DNA from: Buttiauxella agrestis ATCC 33320
GTDB taxonomy: Bacteria > Pseudomonadota > Gammaproteobacteria > Enterobacterales > Enterobacteriaceae
NCBI GenBank assembly: GCA_024169445.1
Contig: JALKFA010000001.1
Span: 2,232,001-2,296,000, forward strand
Reading direction: 5' to 3'
DNA: 64,000 nt
Shown: one piece after another, positions 36,287 to 46,907 of the stretch
How the letters are laid out: each line of letters begins with the position of its first letter
How positions within the stretch are numbered: the stretch's first letter is position 1
Translations under genes and position numbers: made by a program
The notes under the pieces: model-generated
The model's database searches: none
Seen by the model: the letters and a program-made list of their open reading frames with translations, nothing else
Told to the model about the DNA's origin: nothing

Positions 36287-37756
36287 ATGAAAACACCCTC
36301 ACAGCCGCGCGCGATCTATTACATCGTCGCGATTCAAATCTGGGAATACTTCAGTTTTTACGGCATGCGTGCCTTACTTATCCTCTATCTCACCCATCAG
36401 CTTGGCTTTGATGACAGCCACGCCATCAGTCTATTCAGCGCGTACGCTTCTCTGGTTTATGTCACACCCATTCTCGGCGGCTGGCTTGCCGACCGCCTGC
36501 TCGGCAATCGCACGGCCGTGATTGCCGGTGCACTGTTGATGACGCTCGGCCACGTAGTGCTGGGCTTCGAATCAGACTCAACCTGGAGCCTCTATCTCGC
36601 GCTGGCGATCATTATTTGTGGCTATGGTCTGTTCAAATCCAATATCAGCTGCCTGCTGGGCGAACTGTACGCCGCGGACGATCATCGTCGCGACGGCGGT
36701 TTTTCGCTGCTTTATGCAGCGGGAAATGTGGGCTCAATCGCCGCACCCATCGCCTGCGGGTTGACGGCACAGTGGTACGGTTGGCACATCGGTTTTGCGC
36801 TGGCGGGGATCGGCATGTTTATCGGTCTGCTGATTTTTTTAAGCGGCCATCGCCATTTCAGCAATACCCGTGGCGTCGACAAGCAGGCGCTGTGCGCGGT
36901 GAAGTTTGTGCTGCCAACCTGGGGCTGGCTGGTGGTGATGTTATGCGTGGCTCCGGTTTTTTTCACGTTGCTGCTGGAAAATAACTGGTCAGGTTATCTG
37001 CTGGCGATCGTTTGTGTCTTTGCCGCTCAGATGGTGGCGCGGATCATGATTTCATCCCCGCATCACCGTCGCGCGTTGTGGCAAATCGTCCTGCTGATGC
37101 TGACTGGCACACTGTTCTGGGTTCTGGCACAGCAGGGCGGCAGCTCTATCAGTCTGTTTATCGATAACTTTGTTAACCGCCGCTTGTTCAATATTGAAGT
37201 GCCAACGGCGCTGTTCCAGTCGGTCAATGCTGTTGCGGTGATGACCGGAGGCGTAGTCCTGGCCTGGCTGATTCGCCCAGATGGAAAAACGCGTTCCGTG
37301 TTCCGTGTGTGGCTGAAATTCGCCTTTGGCCTGCTGCTGATGGGCTGCGGATTTATGATGCTGGCCCTCAACGCCCGTCACGGCACGGTTGATGGCCAGG
37401 CCTCGATGGGGCTGATGGTGGGTGGACTGGCTCTGATGGGGTTTGCCGAACTGTTTATCGACCCGGTCGCCATGGCGCAGATCACACGTCTGAATATGCC
37501 AGGCGTAACCGGAATGTTGACCGGCATCTACATGCTGGCAACGGGTGCGGTGGCGAACTGGCTGGCGGGGTTGGTGGCGCAACAGACCACTGAATCCAGT
37601 ATCAGTGAAACGGCAATTGCCGCTTACCAGCACTTCTTCTCACAAATGGGTGAGTGGACGATTGGCTGTGTGGCGGTGATTGTGCTGCTGGCTGTTGGTG
37701 CCCGATTGCTGTTTTCCCCACCGGTGCCTTGCCTGCATGAACCTCACAGTGATTGA
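36287..37756 (+). CDS. dtpC: Dipeptide/tripeptide permease DtpC
   Basis: 489-residue POT/PTR2 proton-coupled peptide transporter with 12-14 helices. The N-terminal [20 protein letters not shown] and the atypical [13 protein letters not shown] (Tyr in place of the usual Arg of the ExxERF motif) match E. coli DtpC (YjdL). Known DtpC prefers dipeptides such as those with lysine, which suits its place beside the cad operon. Conserved E. coli order cadBA-dtpC-lysU is kept. Confidence 0.93.
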   Translation: MKTPSQPRAIYYIVAIQIWEYFSFYGMRALLILYLTHQLGFDDSHAISLFSAYASLVYVTPILGGWLADRLLGNRTAVIAGALLMTLGHVVLGFESDSTWSLYLALAIIICGYGLFKSNISCLLGELYAADDHRRDGGFSLLYAAGNVGSIAAPIACGLTAQWYGWHIGFALAGIGMFIGLLIFLSGHRHFSNTRGVDKQALCAVKFVLPTWGWLVVMLCVAPVFFTLLLENNWSGYLLAIVCVFAAQMVARIMISSPHHRRALWQIVLLMLTGTLFWVLAQQGGSSISLFIDNFVNRRLFNIEVPTALFQSVNAVAVMTGGVVLAWLIRPDGKTRSVFRVWLKFAFGLLLMGCGFMMLALNARHGTVDGQASMGLMVGGLALMGFAELFIDPVAMAQITRLNMPGVTGMLTGIYMLATGAVANWLAGLVAQQTTESSISETAIAAYQHFFSQMGEWTIGCVAVIVLLAVGARLLFSPPVPCLHEPHSD

Positions 37757-37962
37757 TTTTTATCCATACAAGGAGCAGGTGTAAACCTGCTCCTTGCACC
37801 GTTTGGCTGTTAGGAGGAGGATGTTCTGGTGGTGGTGTAAGCCAGCGATTAAATAACTTAAGTTTGGCTATTGCTGAGTGAAATCAGCCTGAAATGAATC
37901 TAAGAGCGCCATTATTATATCGTGCGATTTTTTGGCAATGATGCCTGAAATGAGGAACCAAC

Positions 37963-39480
37963 ATGTCTGAACAACAAGCACAATGTGCCGATGAGGCAAT
38001 TGACCTTAATAATGAACTGAAAACTCGTCGTGAAAAGCTGGCTGCGCTGCGTGAGCAGGGTATTCCTTTCCCGAATGATTTTCGTCGTGACCATACTTCT
38101 GACCAATTGCATGCGCAATTCGATGGCAAGGATAACGAAGAACTGACCTCCTTGAACGTTGAAGTTTCTGTTGCTGGGCGAATGATGACTCGCCGCATCA
38201 TGGGGAAAGCTTCCTTCGTGACTTTGCAGGATATGGGCGGTCGTATTCAGTTATACGTTGCACGTGATGCTTTGCCTGAAGGTGTCTATAACGAACAGTT
38301 TAAAAAATGGGACCTTGGCGACATTATTGCCGCTCGCGGTACGCTGTTCAAAACCCAAACTGGCGAGCTGTCTATCCATTGTACCGAGCTGCGTTTGCTG
38401 ACCAAATCGCTGCGCCCGCTGCCGGACAAATTCCACGGTTTGCAGGATCAGGAAGCCCGCTATCGCCAGCGCTACCTGGATCTGATCGCCAACGACAAAT
38501 CGCGTCACAATTTTAAAGTCCGTTCGCAGATCCTCGCCACTATGCGCGAGTTCATGGTGGCTCGCGGCTTTATGGAAGTCGAAACCCCAATGATGCAGGT
38601 GATCCCTGGCGGCGCATCCGCACGCCCGTTCATCACCCATCACAACGCTTTAGACATGGACATGTACCTGCGTATCGCGCCGGAACTGTACCTGAAACGT
38701 CTGGTGGTTGGCGGCTTCGAACGGGTATTTGAGATCAACCGTAACTTCCGTAACGAAGGGATCTCCGTGCGCCACAACCCAGAGTTCACCATGATGGAAC
38801 TCTATATGGCGTATGCGGATTACAAAGATCTGATCGAACTGACCGAATCGTTGTTCCGTACTCTGGCGCTGACTGTGTTGGGTAAAACGGAAGTGCCATA
38901 TGGCGAACAGACTTTCGACTTCGGCAAACCGTTTGAAAAACTGACGATGCGTGAAGCTATCAAAAAGCATCGCCCGGAAACGGATATGGCGGATTTGGAT
39001 AACTTCGACTCGGCAAAAGCTATCGCCGAGTCTATTGGTATCAAGGTTGAGAAGAGCTGGGGCCTGGGCCGCATTGTTACTGAAATCTTTGACGAAGTGG
39101 CAGAAGCACACCTGATTCAGCCGACTTTCATCACTGAGTATCCGGCCGAAGTTTCTCCGCTGGCACGCCGTAACGACGTGAACCCGGAAGTGACCGACCG
39201 CTTTGAGTTCTTCATCGGCGGACGTGAAATCGGTAATGGCTTTAGCGAGCTCAACGACGCTGAAGACCAGGCTGAGCGCTTCCTCGAGCAGGTGAACGCG
39301 AAAGCAACCGGTGACGACGAAGCAATGTTCTATGACGAAGACTACGTGACCGCGCTGGAATATGGCCTGCCGCCAACCGCTGGCCTGGGCATCGGTATCG
39401 ACCGGATGGTGATGCTGTTTACTAACAGCCACACCATTCGCGACGTTATCTTGTTCCCTGCGATGCGTCTGCAGAAGTAA
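37963..39480 (+). CDS. lysU: Lysyl-tRNA synthetase LysU
   Basis: 505-residue class II aminoacyl-tRNA synthetase. OB-fold anticodon-binding domain (about 60-150), motif 2 [15 protein letters not shown] near residue 255 and motif 3 [13 protein letters not shown] near residue 475. Sequence alone fits both E. coli paralogues (the N-terminus [20 protein letters not shown] is partly LysS-like), but the position after cadBA-dtpC identifies it as lysU, the stress-inducible copy. A 206-bp leader precedes it. Ends in a strong terminator. Confidence 0.93.
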   Translation: MSEQQAQCADEAIDLNNELKTRREKLAALREQGIPFPNDFRRDHTSDQLHAQFDGKDNEELTSLNVEVSVAGRMMTRRIMGKASFVTLQDMGGRIQLYVARDALPEGVYNEQFKKWDLGDIIAARGTLFKTQTGELSIHCTELRLLTKSLRPLPDKFHGLQDQEARYRQRYLDLIANDKSRHNFKVRSQILATMREFMVARGFMEVETPMMQVIPGGASARPFITHHNALDMDMYLRIAPELYLKRLVVGGFERVFEINRNFRNEGISVRHNPEFTMMELYMAYADYKDLIELTESLFRTLALTVLGKTEVPYGEQTFDFGKPFEKLTMREAIKKHRPETDMADLDNFDSAKAIAESIGIKVEKSWGLGRIVTEIFDEVAEAHLIQPTFITEYPAEVSPLARRNDVNPEVTDRFEFFIGGREIGNGFSELNDAEDQAERFLEQVNAKATGDDEAMFYDEDYVTALEYGLPPTAGLGIGIDRMVMLFTNSHTIRDVILFPAMRLQK

Positions 39481-39497
39481 CTTGCTATAAAGATAAG

Positions 39498-39531
39498 GCC
39501 CCCTCGCTCAGACAGGTGAGGGGGCTTTTTT
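39498..39531 (+). terminator. lysU terminator
   Basis: GCCCCCTC...GAGGGGGC stem followed by six T residues, 18 bp after lysU. Classic rho-independent terminator. Confidence 0.92.
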
Positions 39532-39539
39532 GTGGTGCA

Positions 39540-40610
39540 TTAGTGCGTGACGACTTTGGTTGTCAGTGTCGGCATCTCCCAGGCACCGCCTGGCCGGATC
39601 ATCTGACAACGCCCGGTGCTCCGGGCTGCACTGTGCACAAAATGTTTACCATCCCATACCCATTGTTCCACACTCAGGCAGTCACCCAGACCACGGCCTT
39701 TCATGAAAAATTCAACGATGCCATCATCCCAGGAGGTTGCGCTGTCGGTCACTATTTCTGCTGGGCTGGACATATCGTTGCTAATCACAAAATACATATC
39801 CCCGGAGTTGTAGGCAGCCATCCAGCATGGCGCAATCACCAGTGACTGGTTTTCATTGAGGCTGGCAATTTGCCAGGTGCCATTGATTCGCTCTTCATCG
39901 CAGTCACTATCTGCACCGGTAAACTTGATGATAGACGGTTTAATCAGCGCAGTTTCCTGCGGTGTCATGTCACGGCTTTGTTTATCGCGCACCGGGGCTT
40001 TCACTATCACCGGTTCCGGGACGGGCATTTTGACCGCCGATTCGTTGTTGTTCCCTTTCTTTATCAGCGCACCGGTGGTACCCACGCGGCCCTGAACATC
40101 ATCCATTTTCAGCAGTACTGCACTGGAACCTGCACCGGAGAAAACGTATTCATGAAGATTGTTTTTAAAGCTGATTTTGCTGTCGCGACGCAAGGCCTGC
40201 TTGAATGCAGTGAACTGATTTTCACTCATTGTCCAGACATCGCCATCCGCCGTGGAAAGTTTTCCCAGCGATTGGTTATCTATTAGCAGCAGGGGTTGCC
40301 CTGGTGTTTTGCTGGCGGCTTCGCTGTCATAGTCGGCAAGCATCACCTGGTTGATAACAGCGGTCGATGGCCCCGCTTTGCGGGTTATCAAGACGGTTGA
40401 TGCAGGATCGACATCGTTTGCTGAATAGCCAGCTGCACGGCAGGTCAGCGTGTTATCACACACCAAATCCCAGTCTTTATGTGTGAAACTTAACGCATCC
40501 GATGAAGAAGCTGCGCCAGCGCTCTGAGATATGGCTAATACCAGACCCGCGATACAAATACGGGCGCTGTGCTTACTAAAAACGTTGGGCGTGTATTTCC
40601 ATTTAGTCAT
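39540..40610 (-). CDS. DUF1176 periplasmic protein
   Basis: 356-residue exported protein of unknown function. The N-terminal signal region is long (about 34 residues; IAGLVLAISQSAGA-AS), followed by the DUF1176 domain, recognisable by FTHKDWDLVCDNTLTCRAAG at the start and the Cys-containing GLGDCLSVEQWVWDGKHFV near the end. Six cysteines in the mature part could form disulfides. Single gene convergent with lysU. Confidence 0.8.
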   Translation of the reverse strand: MTKWKYTPNVFSKHSARICIAGLVLAISQSAGAASSSDALSFTHKDWDLVCDNTLTCRAAGYSANDVDPASTVLITRKAGPSTAVINQVMLADYDSEAASKTPGQPLLLIDNQSLGKLSTADGDVWTMSENQFTAFKQALRRDSKISFKNNLHEYVFSGAGSSAVLLKMDDVQGRVGTTGALIKKGNNNESAVKMPVPEPVIVKAPVRDKQSRDMTPQETALIKPSIIKFTGADSDCDEERINGTWQIASLNENQSLVIAPCWMAAYNSGDMYFVISNDMSSPAEIVTDSATSWDDGIVEFFMKGRGLGDCLSVEQWVWDGKHFVHSAARSTGRCQMIRPGGAWEMPTLTTKVVTH

Positions 40611-40692
40611 AGTGCATCCATTGAATTATTTAATGTTTCTGAATCGGATATAATTGTGCACTTTTTTTGCTAAAAGCTCTGTGATTAATGGT

Positions 40693-41028
40693 ATGAATCT
40701 CAATCGTTTCTGTTTTTTGCTTTTGGCCTTAGCGGCTATGGGCAGCGCATTCCTGCCTCACCCTGTGGTGATGTGGTTCCTGTTTGCTAACCTGCTGACG
40801 GTGGTGATTTACGGTGCGGATAAAATGGCGGCTCGCAAAGCCTGGCGCAGAGTGCCTGAGTCCACTTTGCTGATGTTTGGTTTGGTTGGCGGATGGCCTG
40901 GCGCGATTGTCGGTCAGCAGGTTTTCCGCCATAAAACGCAAAAGCAGCCGTTTAAAACCTGGTTCATCATTAGTGTGATGGTGAATATCGTGGTGCTGGT
41001 GGCGTTATCACGCTATGTCTGGCAATGA
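40693..41028 (+). CDS. DUF1294 membrane protein
   Basis: 111-residue protein with three to four hydrophobic helices and the family core YGADKMAARKAWRRVPE near residue 42, then GGWPGAIVGQQVFRHKTQK. Function unknown. The ATG at 40693 is preferred over an upstream TTG. It is divergent from the DUF1176 gene and ends at a terminator shared with the POT gene. Confidence 0.82.
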   Translation: MNLNRFCFLLLALAAMGSAFLPHPVVMWFLFANLLTVVIYGADKMAARKAWRRVPESTLLMFGLVGGWPGAIVGQQVFRHKTQKQPFKTWFIISVMVNIVVLVALSRYVWQ

Positions 41029-41031
41029 AAA

Positions 41032-41053
41032 AGGCCAGTCGTCTGACCGGCCT
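41032..41053. terminator. Bidirectional terminator
   Basis: AGGCC-AGTC...GAC-CGGCCT hairpin flanked by AAAAA on the left and CTTT on the right, so it can end both the DUF1294 transcript and the opposite-strand POT transcript. Confidence 0.8.
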
Positions 41054-41085
41054 CTTTCATTCATTGCGGGTGACGATATTACAAA

Positions 41086-42627
41086 TCAGGCATGGGTCGC
41101 CGGTTTTTGTTGGGCATTTTCCAGCATTCTGCGTACTGGAATAATCAGGACGAACAGCACCGCCGCACAAATCAGTAACGCAATAGAACAACGTGCGAAC
41201 AGATCAGGCAGCATATCCAGCTGGTCGGCTTTCACATGCCCGCCAATCAGGCCTGCCGCCAGGTTACCCAGCGCACTGGCGCAGAACCAAAGTCCCATCA
41301 TCTGGCCACGCATTCTTTCTGGTGCCAGCAATGTCATGGTCGCCAGCCCAATTGGGCTCAGGCACAGCTCGCCGAGTGTCAGCATCAGGATGCTTCCGAC
41401 CAGCCAAAGTGGCGACACACCCGCTCCGCCGCTGTTCAAGACATTTTGTGCCGCCAGCATCATCAAACCAAAGCCCGCAGCGGCGCATAAAATACCGATG
41501 ATAAACTTGGTGATACTGCTTGGGCGGATGTTATTTCGTGCAAGGCGCGGCCACGCCCAGCTAAACACCGGTGCCAGTAAAATGATAAACAGCGCATTGA
41601 TTGACTGGAACCACACGGCAGGGATCTCAAAATCGCCGATCATGCGGTCGGTATAGTCGTTCGCAAACAGGTTGAACGAAGTGGGTTTTTGCTCAAACGC
41701 AGACCAGAAGAAGGCCGCAGAAACCAGCAGAATAAAGCAAACCAGCAGCCTGGCGCGCTCTTTGCGGTTAAGCCCGGCGAACATGAACAGATAGATAAAA
41801 TAGAGCGCTACCGACGCCGCAATCACGTATACCAGCACACTGGCAACCGCCACGGGGTTAATGACGATCACACCTTGTGCAATCAGTGTAACGATAACCG
41901 CCGTGCCGGCAGCCAGTACCAGCAACCAGCCACCGACACCTTTTTTCTTAGCAACAGGGCTGTTCCAGGTTGAATCCAGGCCCACTTCACTGTCGTAACG
42001 TTTCATTGCCGGAACGGCGAACACGCGGAAAATAACCAGCGCAACCAGCATTCCGATACCACCGATGCCGAAGCCCCAGTGCCAGCCGTGGGTTTTTATC
42101 AGCCAGCCGGAAATCAGTGGTGCGATAAACGAACCCATGTTGATGCCCATATAGAACAACGAGAAACCGCCGTCCCGACGCGCATCACCTTTTTTATACA
42201 GCGTCCCAACCATGACCGAGATGCATGTTTTGAACAGGCCAGAGCCAAGAACGATAAACATCAGGCCGATGAAGAACAGGTTGTCGCCGAACACAGCAGA
42301 CAAGGCTATCGACAGGTGGCCGAGGGCAATGAGAATCGAGCCATACCAGACCGCTTTCTGCTGCCCGAGCCAGTTATCGGCAAGCCACCCACCAGGCAGT
42401 GCTGCCAGATACATACAGCCAGCAAAGATACCGACGATGGCTGACGCGTTTTCACGCGCAAGCCCCATACCGCCGTCGTAAACCGTCGCCGCCATAAACA
42501 GAATGAGTAAGGGACGGATCCCGTAAAACGAGAATCGCTCCCACATTTCAGTGAAAAACAGTGAGCCTAGTGGGTAAGGATGACCGAAGAAGGTTCGGCT
42601 CTCGTTGTGGTTAACCGAGGATTGCAT
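41086..42627 (-). CDS. POT/PTR2-family peptide transporter (not one of the E. coli Dtp set)
   Basis: 513-residue proton-dependent oligopeptide transporter with 14 predicted helices. The signature EMWERFSFYGIRPLLILF (residues 27-44) and the FYMGINMGSFIAPLISGWL stretch are diagnostic for the family. It is distinct from DtpC next door and does not read like DtpA, DtpB or DtpD, so no symbol is given. Substrate presumably di- or tripeptides. Single gene; a 330-bp upstream region without genes precedes it. Confidence 0.88.
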   Translation of the reverse strand: MQSSVNHNESRTFFGHPYPLGSLFFTEMWERFSFYGIRPLLILFMAATVYDGGMGLARENASAIVGIFAGCMYLAALPGGWLADNWLGQQKAVWYGSILIALGHLSIALSAVFGDNLFFIGLMFIVLGSGLFKTCISVMVGTLYKKGDARRDGGFSLFYMGINMGSFIAPLISGWLIKTHGWHWGFGIGGIGMLVALVIFRVFAVPAMKRYDSEVGLDSTWNSPVAKKKGVGGWLLVLAAGTAVIVTLIAQGVIVINPVAVASVLVYVIAASVALYFIYLFMFAGLNRKERARLLVCFILLVSAAFFWSAFEQKPTSFNLFANDYTDRMIGDFEIPAVWFQSINALFIILLAPVFSWAWPRLARNNIRPSSITKFIIGILCAAAGFGLMMLAAQNVLNSGGAGVSPLWLVGSILMLTLGELCLSPIGLATMTLLAPERMRGQMMGLWFCASALGNLAAGLIGGHVKADQLDMLPDLFARCSIALLICAAVLFVLIIPVRRMLENAQQKPATHA

Positions 42628-42954
42628 AAATTCTCCAAAGAAGGTGCGTCGTTGTTTTTATGAGTGGCGAAATGCCCGGCGGCTAGCTGACTTGCCGCTC
42701 TTTAACACTCAGCAATTATTATTAGATAGCTGGATTTGTCTAACGCCAACCGCAGAACTTTTAGATGAAAAGTCGAGAAATGTCCACTTTTACAGATTTT
42801 ATAGCGGAAGATATGAGATGTAGATTGGCATCCAGGGGGGAGTTTTGAAGTTATGCTAACGCGGCAAAAACCGCCATATGGCGCTCAGTGTGATCGAAAG
42901 CTAGTCGGCTTAGAGAGATTCTGGCGGGAGATAGTGCTTAACACTCAGGAAGAA
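42628..42954. other. Intergenic region upstream of the POT gene
   Basis: No gene seen. It should contain the POT-gene promoter reading leftward. Ends at the yoaC terminator hairpin. Confidence 0.5.
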
Positions 42955-42987
42955 CGGACGCTCACATATTTTGAAGGTGAGCGTCCG
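42955..42987 (-). terminator. yoaC terminator
   Basis: Perfect 11-bp inverted repeat CGGACGCTCAC / GTGAGCGTCCG with an 11-base loop, 30 bp downstream of the yoaC stop. Confidence 0.75.
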
Positions 42988-43017
42988 GAAAAATTAATCT
43001 GTTTGCGAAGGGGATAC

Positions 43018-43317
43018 TCACACTAGCTCTCGGAGTTGCTCCCGCATATATGAAGTAAAGTATTCAGGGTTTTTAATAATCACACGGTTGCCAGACTCTA
43101 TCTTCTCAGCCCAACCAGCCATTTTTTTCGTGAAGTCACTATTCCATCCCTCCTGATCGCCTCGTGCGGTAACATCAGCAGCGCTTGCCGGTACCCCCAA
43201 CTCCTTCAGATATTTAAACATCCCCTTAGCTGTGCTTTCGTCCATGGAATGTGGCACTGACACTGATGTGTTCATACCGCCAATGTAGTCCAATGCTTTA
43301 TCAACGACTGCTGGCAT
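43018..43317 (-). CDS. yoaC: DUF1889 protein YoaC
   Basis: 99-residue soluble protein of unknown function, equal in length to E. coli YoaC and with the same N-terminus style (MPAVVDKALDYIGGM) and core GVPASAADVTARGDQEGWN, ending EYFTSYMREQLRELV. The ATG at 43317 has AAGGAT 7 nt upstream; a longer in-frame reading would add 35 unrelated residues. In E. coli yoaC is elsewhere in the genome, so its place here beside the yag locus is a local arrangement. Confidence 0.85.
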   Translation of the reverse strand: MPAVVDKALDYIGGMNTSVSVPHSMDESTAKGMFKYLKELGVPASAADVTARGDQEGWNSDFTKKMAGWAEKIESGNRVIIKNPEYFTSYMREQLRELV

Positions 43318-43630
43318 ATTCTTATCCTTAAAATTAACCATGTAAAAAACAAGTCTTTGTATACATTGATATCTATCAGCTAACCATATGAGATAAAAGT
43401 CACCTCTGCTCAGGATAAGCATTTTTTTTTAATATTTGTGATACAGCTGACGGGGTGGCTAGTTGATGACCAAATGACGTTTCGGTCTATGCGGATAAAG
43501 CGGGCGAGTGTCTGGTGGCTCATTTCAACCCGTTCTGTGATCTGGATTGAATTATGAACAACAACTACCGGCTGGATGGTTTACGCCATCAGCGCAAGTG
43601 GACTAGTATTGAGTTAAATTAAAGAACGCA
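43318..43630. other. Intergenic region between yoaC and yagE
   Basis: No intact gene. Around 43480-43560 a short open stretch (VYADKAGECLVAHFNPFCD) reads like the tail of a decayed gene, but I cannot identify it. A weak CRP-like TGTGA-N6-TGACG lies near 43437. Confidence 0.35.
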
Positions 43631-43647
43631 GTTCTATAATGTAGAAC
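43631..43647 (+). promoter_or_regulatory. Palindrome over the -10 box of yagE: candidate XynR operator
   Basis: Perfect palindrome GTTCTA-TAATG-TAGAAC that contains the -10-like hexamer TATAAT (43635-43640), 36 bp before the yagE start. A repressor bound here would block RNA polymerase. The IclR-type regulator YagI (XynR) is encoded at the other end of the locus. Confidence 0.6.
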
Positions 43648-43682
43648 AAAATACTAAACCATATGTTTTAAAAGGGGATTTT

Positions 43683-44591
43683 ATGCAAGATACTGTGCAG
43701 TTCTCGGGAATAATTCCCCCTGTCTCCACTATTTTTACGCCGGATGGCCACCTCGACAAAGTGGGTACTGGTGAGCTGATTGACGATCTTATTCATGCTG
43801 GCGTTGATGGGCTGTTCTTTCTGGGGAGTGGGGGCGAGTTCTCTCAGCTTTCTGTAGAAGAGCGTGAGGACATAGCTCAGTTTGCGATTGCATACGTAAA
43901 TAATCGCGTTCCGGTGCTCATTGGGACCGGTGGGACCAACGCCCGGGAAACCATTCGACTCAGCCAGCATGCACAAACTCACGGTGCCGATGGCATTGTG
44001 GTGATTAACCCCTATTACTGGAAAGTCTCCGAGCAAAATCTGTTTCGTTATTACGAGCAGGTGGCGGACAGTGTAACCTTGCCGGTGATCCTCTATAACT
44101 TTCCGGCACTGACAGGGCAAGACCTGACTCCTGCAATTGTTAAACAGCTGGTTGAGTCGAGAAAAAATATTGTCGGAATTAAAGACACTATTGATTCCGT
44201 TGCCCATTTACGCAGCATGATTGTGCAGGTGAAAGCGTTTCATCCGCATTTTTCTGTACTGTGCGGTTTTGATGATCACCTGTTTAATACGTTGCTGTTG
44301 GGGGGGGATGGTGGCATCTCCGCGAGCGTCAATTTTGCCCCGCAGCTATCGGTCGGGTTGTTGCGTGCCTTCCGTGACGGAGATTTACAACAAGCTGCGA
44401 GCCTGCACCAAAAACTGCTGCAAATTCCGCAAATTTATCAACTCGATACTCCGTTTATTAACGTGATTAAAGAAGCTATTGTGCTATGTGGCAGGGATAT
44501 ATCCACCTGGTGCCATCCTCCATGTGCGCCGCTTGACGCAGAGCGCCGGCAAAAGCTTGGGGCACTCCTGAAACAACTTGAACTGTGTTGA
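43683..44591 (+). CDS. yagE: 2-keto-3-deoxy-sugar-acid aldolase YagE
   Basis: 302-residue class I aldolase of the dihydrodipicolinate synthase family, same length as E. coli YagE. The E. coli enzyme cleaves 2-keto-3-deoxygluconate and the xylonate-derived 3-deoxy-pentulosonate to pyruvate and an aldehyde. The Schiff-base lysine is in VGIKDTIDSVAHL near residue 174, the catalytic tyrosine in VILYNFPALTGQ near residue 136, and the phosphate/carboxylate loop is FFLGSGGEFSQL near residue 47. First gene of yagEF, with AAGGGGA as ribosome-binding site. Confidence 0.94.
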   Translation: MQDTVQFSGIIPPVSTIFTPDGHLDKVGTGELIDDLIHAGVDGLFFLGSGGEFSQLSVEEREDIAQFAIAYVNNRVPVLIGTGGTNARETIRLSQHAQTHGADGIVVINPYYWKVSEQNLFRYYEQVADSVTLPVILYNFPALTGQDLTPAIVKQLVESRKNIVGIKDTIDSVAHLRSMIVQVKAFHPHFSVLCGFDDHLFNTLLLGGDGGISASVNFAPQLSVGLLRAFRDGDLQQAASLHQKLLQIPQIYQLDTPFINVIKEAIVLCGRDISTWCHPPCAPLDAERRQKLGALLKQLELC

Positions 44592-44606
44592 GTGGGAAGC
44601 ATAGCA

Positions 44607-46574
44607 ATGTCAATCGAGTCAATTTTTACACCGCAAGATGCCGCTTTTTACCAGGTTAAAACCCATGCCGCAGGGCCGCAGGGGGCATTACCGTTAACGC
44701 CAAAAATGCTGCTGGAATCCCCAAGTGGAAATCTGTTCGGCCTAACGCAAAATGCGGGTATGGGTTGGGATGCCAATAAACTAACGGGAAAAGAAGTGCT
44801 TCTGTTGGGGACCATGGGGGGAATTCGGGAGCCGGACGGCAGACCTGTGGCACTGGGTTATCACACTGGGCACTGGGAAATTGGTTTGCAGATGGCCGCC
44901 GCGGCAAGAGAGATAACGGGCCATGGCGGTATTCCTTTTGCTGCGTTTGTCAGCGACCCTTGCGATGGCCGTTCGCAAGGCACTCATGGTATGTTTGATT
45001 CACTGCCTTATCGCAACGATGCCGCGATTGTTTTTCGCCGTCTGATTCGTTCATTGCCAACTCGTCGTGCGGTGATTGGCGTGGCAACTTGTGATAAAGG
45101 CTTGCCTGCAACCATGATTGCGCTCGCTTCAATGCACCAGTTACCGACCATCCTGGTACCTGGTGGCGCTACATTGCCACCTACTTTTGGTGAGGATGCC
45201 GGTAAAATTCAGACTATCGGTGCACGCTTCGCCAACCATGAACTCTCTTTGAAAGAAGCTGCTGAGTTAGGTTGCCGGGCGTGTGCGTCTCCGGGAGGGG
45301 GATGCCAGTTTTTAGGAACGGCTGGTACGGCACAGGTGGTGGCAGAAGCACTGGGTCTTGCTTTACCTCACTCAGCGCTGGCACCTTCAGGGCAGGAAGT
45401 CTGGCTGGAAATCGCTCGTCAGTCCGCTCGTGCCGTCCTCGCGCTGGATGAAAAAGGGATCACCACCGGCGATATTCTCACGGATAAAGCGATTGAAAAC
45501 GCGATGGTGGTTCATGCGGCGTTTGGCGGTTCCACTAACTTACTGCTGCACATTCCTGCTATTGCCCATGCGGCACGCTGTACATTGCCGGATGTTGAGC
45601 ATTGGGCACGAATCAATCGAAAAGTCCCGCGTCTGGTGAGTGTGTTACCGAACGGGCCGGATTATCACCCGACGGTGCGGGCATATCTGGCCGGTGGTGT
45701 GCCAGAAGTGATGCTGCATCTGCGTAAACTTGGGCTGCTCCATGAAGATGTGATGACGGTCACCGGGCAGACATTAGGTGAAAACCTCGACTGGTGGGAA
45801 GCATCCGAGCGCCGTGAAAAATTCCGTCAGTGTTTACTGGATCAGGACGGTGTCGATCCTGATAGCGTCATTATGTCCCCGAGTGCTGCAAAAGCACGCG
45901 GCATGACTTCCACCATTTCTTTCCCGACAGGCAATATTGCACCTGAAGGCTCGGTCATCAAGGCGACGGCGATTGATCCCTCAGTTGTTGATGAAGATGG
46001 CGTTTATCGCCATACCGGCAGGGCGCGGGTATTTGTTGCGGAAGCTCAGGCGATTAAGGCCATTAAGAATGGCGATATTGAACAGGGCGACATTATGGTG
46101 GTAATAGGTGGTGGGCCATCGGGAACGGGAATGGAAGAAACCTACCAGTTAACCTCCGCTTTGAAGCATATTTCCTGGGGAAAAACAGTTTCACTGATAA
46201 CCGATGCGCGATTCTCTGGCGTTTCAACCGGTGCGTGTCTCGGTCATGTCGCACCGGAAGCGCTGGCAGGCGGGCCAATTGGGAAATTGCGTGATAATGA
46301 TATTATTGAAATTGTCGTTGATCGTCATTCACTCAGTGGATCTGTGAACTTTATTGGTAGCGAAGATATTCCTCTTACGCCTGAACAGGGGGTGGAGGTA
46401 TTACTTGAGCGGGAAAGTCATCCTGATTTACATCCTCACGACTATTTACCAGATGACACCCGTTTGTGGGCGGCATTACAGTCTGTAAGCGGTGGAACCT
46501 GGAAAGGTTGTATTTATGACACCGATAAAATTATAGAAGTTATTAATGCCGGGAAAAAAGCACTCGGTATTTAA
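44607..46574 (+). CDS. yagF: Sugar-acid dehydratase YagF (IlvD/Edd family)
   Basis: 655-residue Fe-S dehydratase acting in E. coli on D-xylonate to give the keto-deoxy acid used by YagE. Cluster cysteines are visible in [23 protein letters not shown] and [17 protein letters not shown]. The chosen ATG at 44607 gives exactly the E. coli length; a GTG five codons upstream directly abuts yagE. Cytoplasmic. A hairpin follows the gene before the separate yagGH unit. Confidence 0.94.
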   Translation: MSIESIFTPQDAAFYQVKTHAAGPQGALPLTPKMLLESPSGNLFGLTQNAGMGWDANKLTGKEVLLLGTMGGIREPDGRPVALGYHTGHWEIGLQMAAAAREITGHGGIPFAAFVSDPCDGRSQGTHGMFDSLPYRNDAAIVFRRLIRSLPTRRAVIGVATCDKGLPATMIALASMHQLPTILVPGGATLPPTFGEDAGKIQTIGARFANHELSLKEAAELGCRACASPGGGCQFLGTAGTAQVVAEALGLALPHSALAPSGQEVWLEIARQSARAVLALDEKGITTGDILTDKAIENAMVVHAAFGGSTNLLLHIPAIAHAARCTLPDVEHWARINRKVPRLVSVLPNGPDYHPTVRAYLAGGVPEVMLHLRKLGLLHEDVMTVTGQTLGENLDWWEASERREKFRQCLLDQDGVDPDSVIMSPSAAKARGMTSTISFPTGNIAPEGSVIKATAIDPSVVDEDGVYRHTGRARVFVAEAQAIKAIKNGDIEQGDIMVVIGGGPSGTGMEETYQLTSALKHISWGKTVSLITDARFSGVSTGACLGHVAPEALAGGPIGKLRDNDIIEIVVDRHSLSGSVNFIGSEDIPLTPEQGVEVLLERESHPDLHPHDYLPDDTRLWAALQSVSGGTWKGCIYDTDKIIEVINAGKKALGI

Positions 46575-46589
46575 TTAAAAATCTCATTA

Positions 46590-46614
46590 TCACCGGTTTT
46601 TATTTGACCGGTGA
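46590..46614 (+). terminator. Hairpin between yagF and yagG
   Basis: TCACCGGT / ACCGGTGA, perfect 8-bp arms with a 9-base loop, 15 bp after yagF. Likely ends or attenuates the yagEF message. Confidence 0.65.
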
Positions 46615-46615
46615 T

Positions 46616-46907
46616 GACGCACGTCTTAATAAAAATAATAGTGTGAACTCTGATTAATGAATTATTTGGAAGGTATTTTTATATCACGCGGGCGATATCA
46701 CAAAAACCAGAAATCATAATTATGAAGTGAAAAATGATTATTGATGGTGCTTATGGATGAATCCTACAATTGGATTATTAAGCAGCTTGTTTAAAGTCAC
46801 AAAAATAAAGGGTGTATTCCTGGCAAAGTGCAGGTTTTATTTTTTTTCATTTTGTAGGTCCCTGCTGTTGGTAATTTAATCCATATTATTATGAGTTGGG
46901 GGTAAAA
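46616..46907 (+). promoter_or_regulatory. yagGH leader region
   Basis: About 290 bp of AT-rich DNA without a gene. Contains a short palindrome ATATC-ACGCGGGC-GATAT (about 46682-46699). A separate yagGH promoter is likely, since a hairpin precedes it. Confidence 0.45.

Noticed and set aside
42605-42823. 72-codon plus-strand frame upstream of the POT gene
   Set aside because: Overlaps the POT gene start and has no protein-like features.
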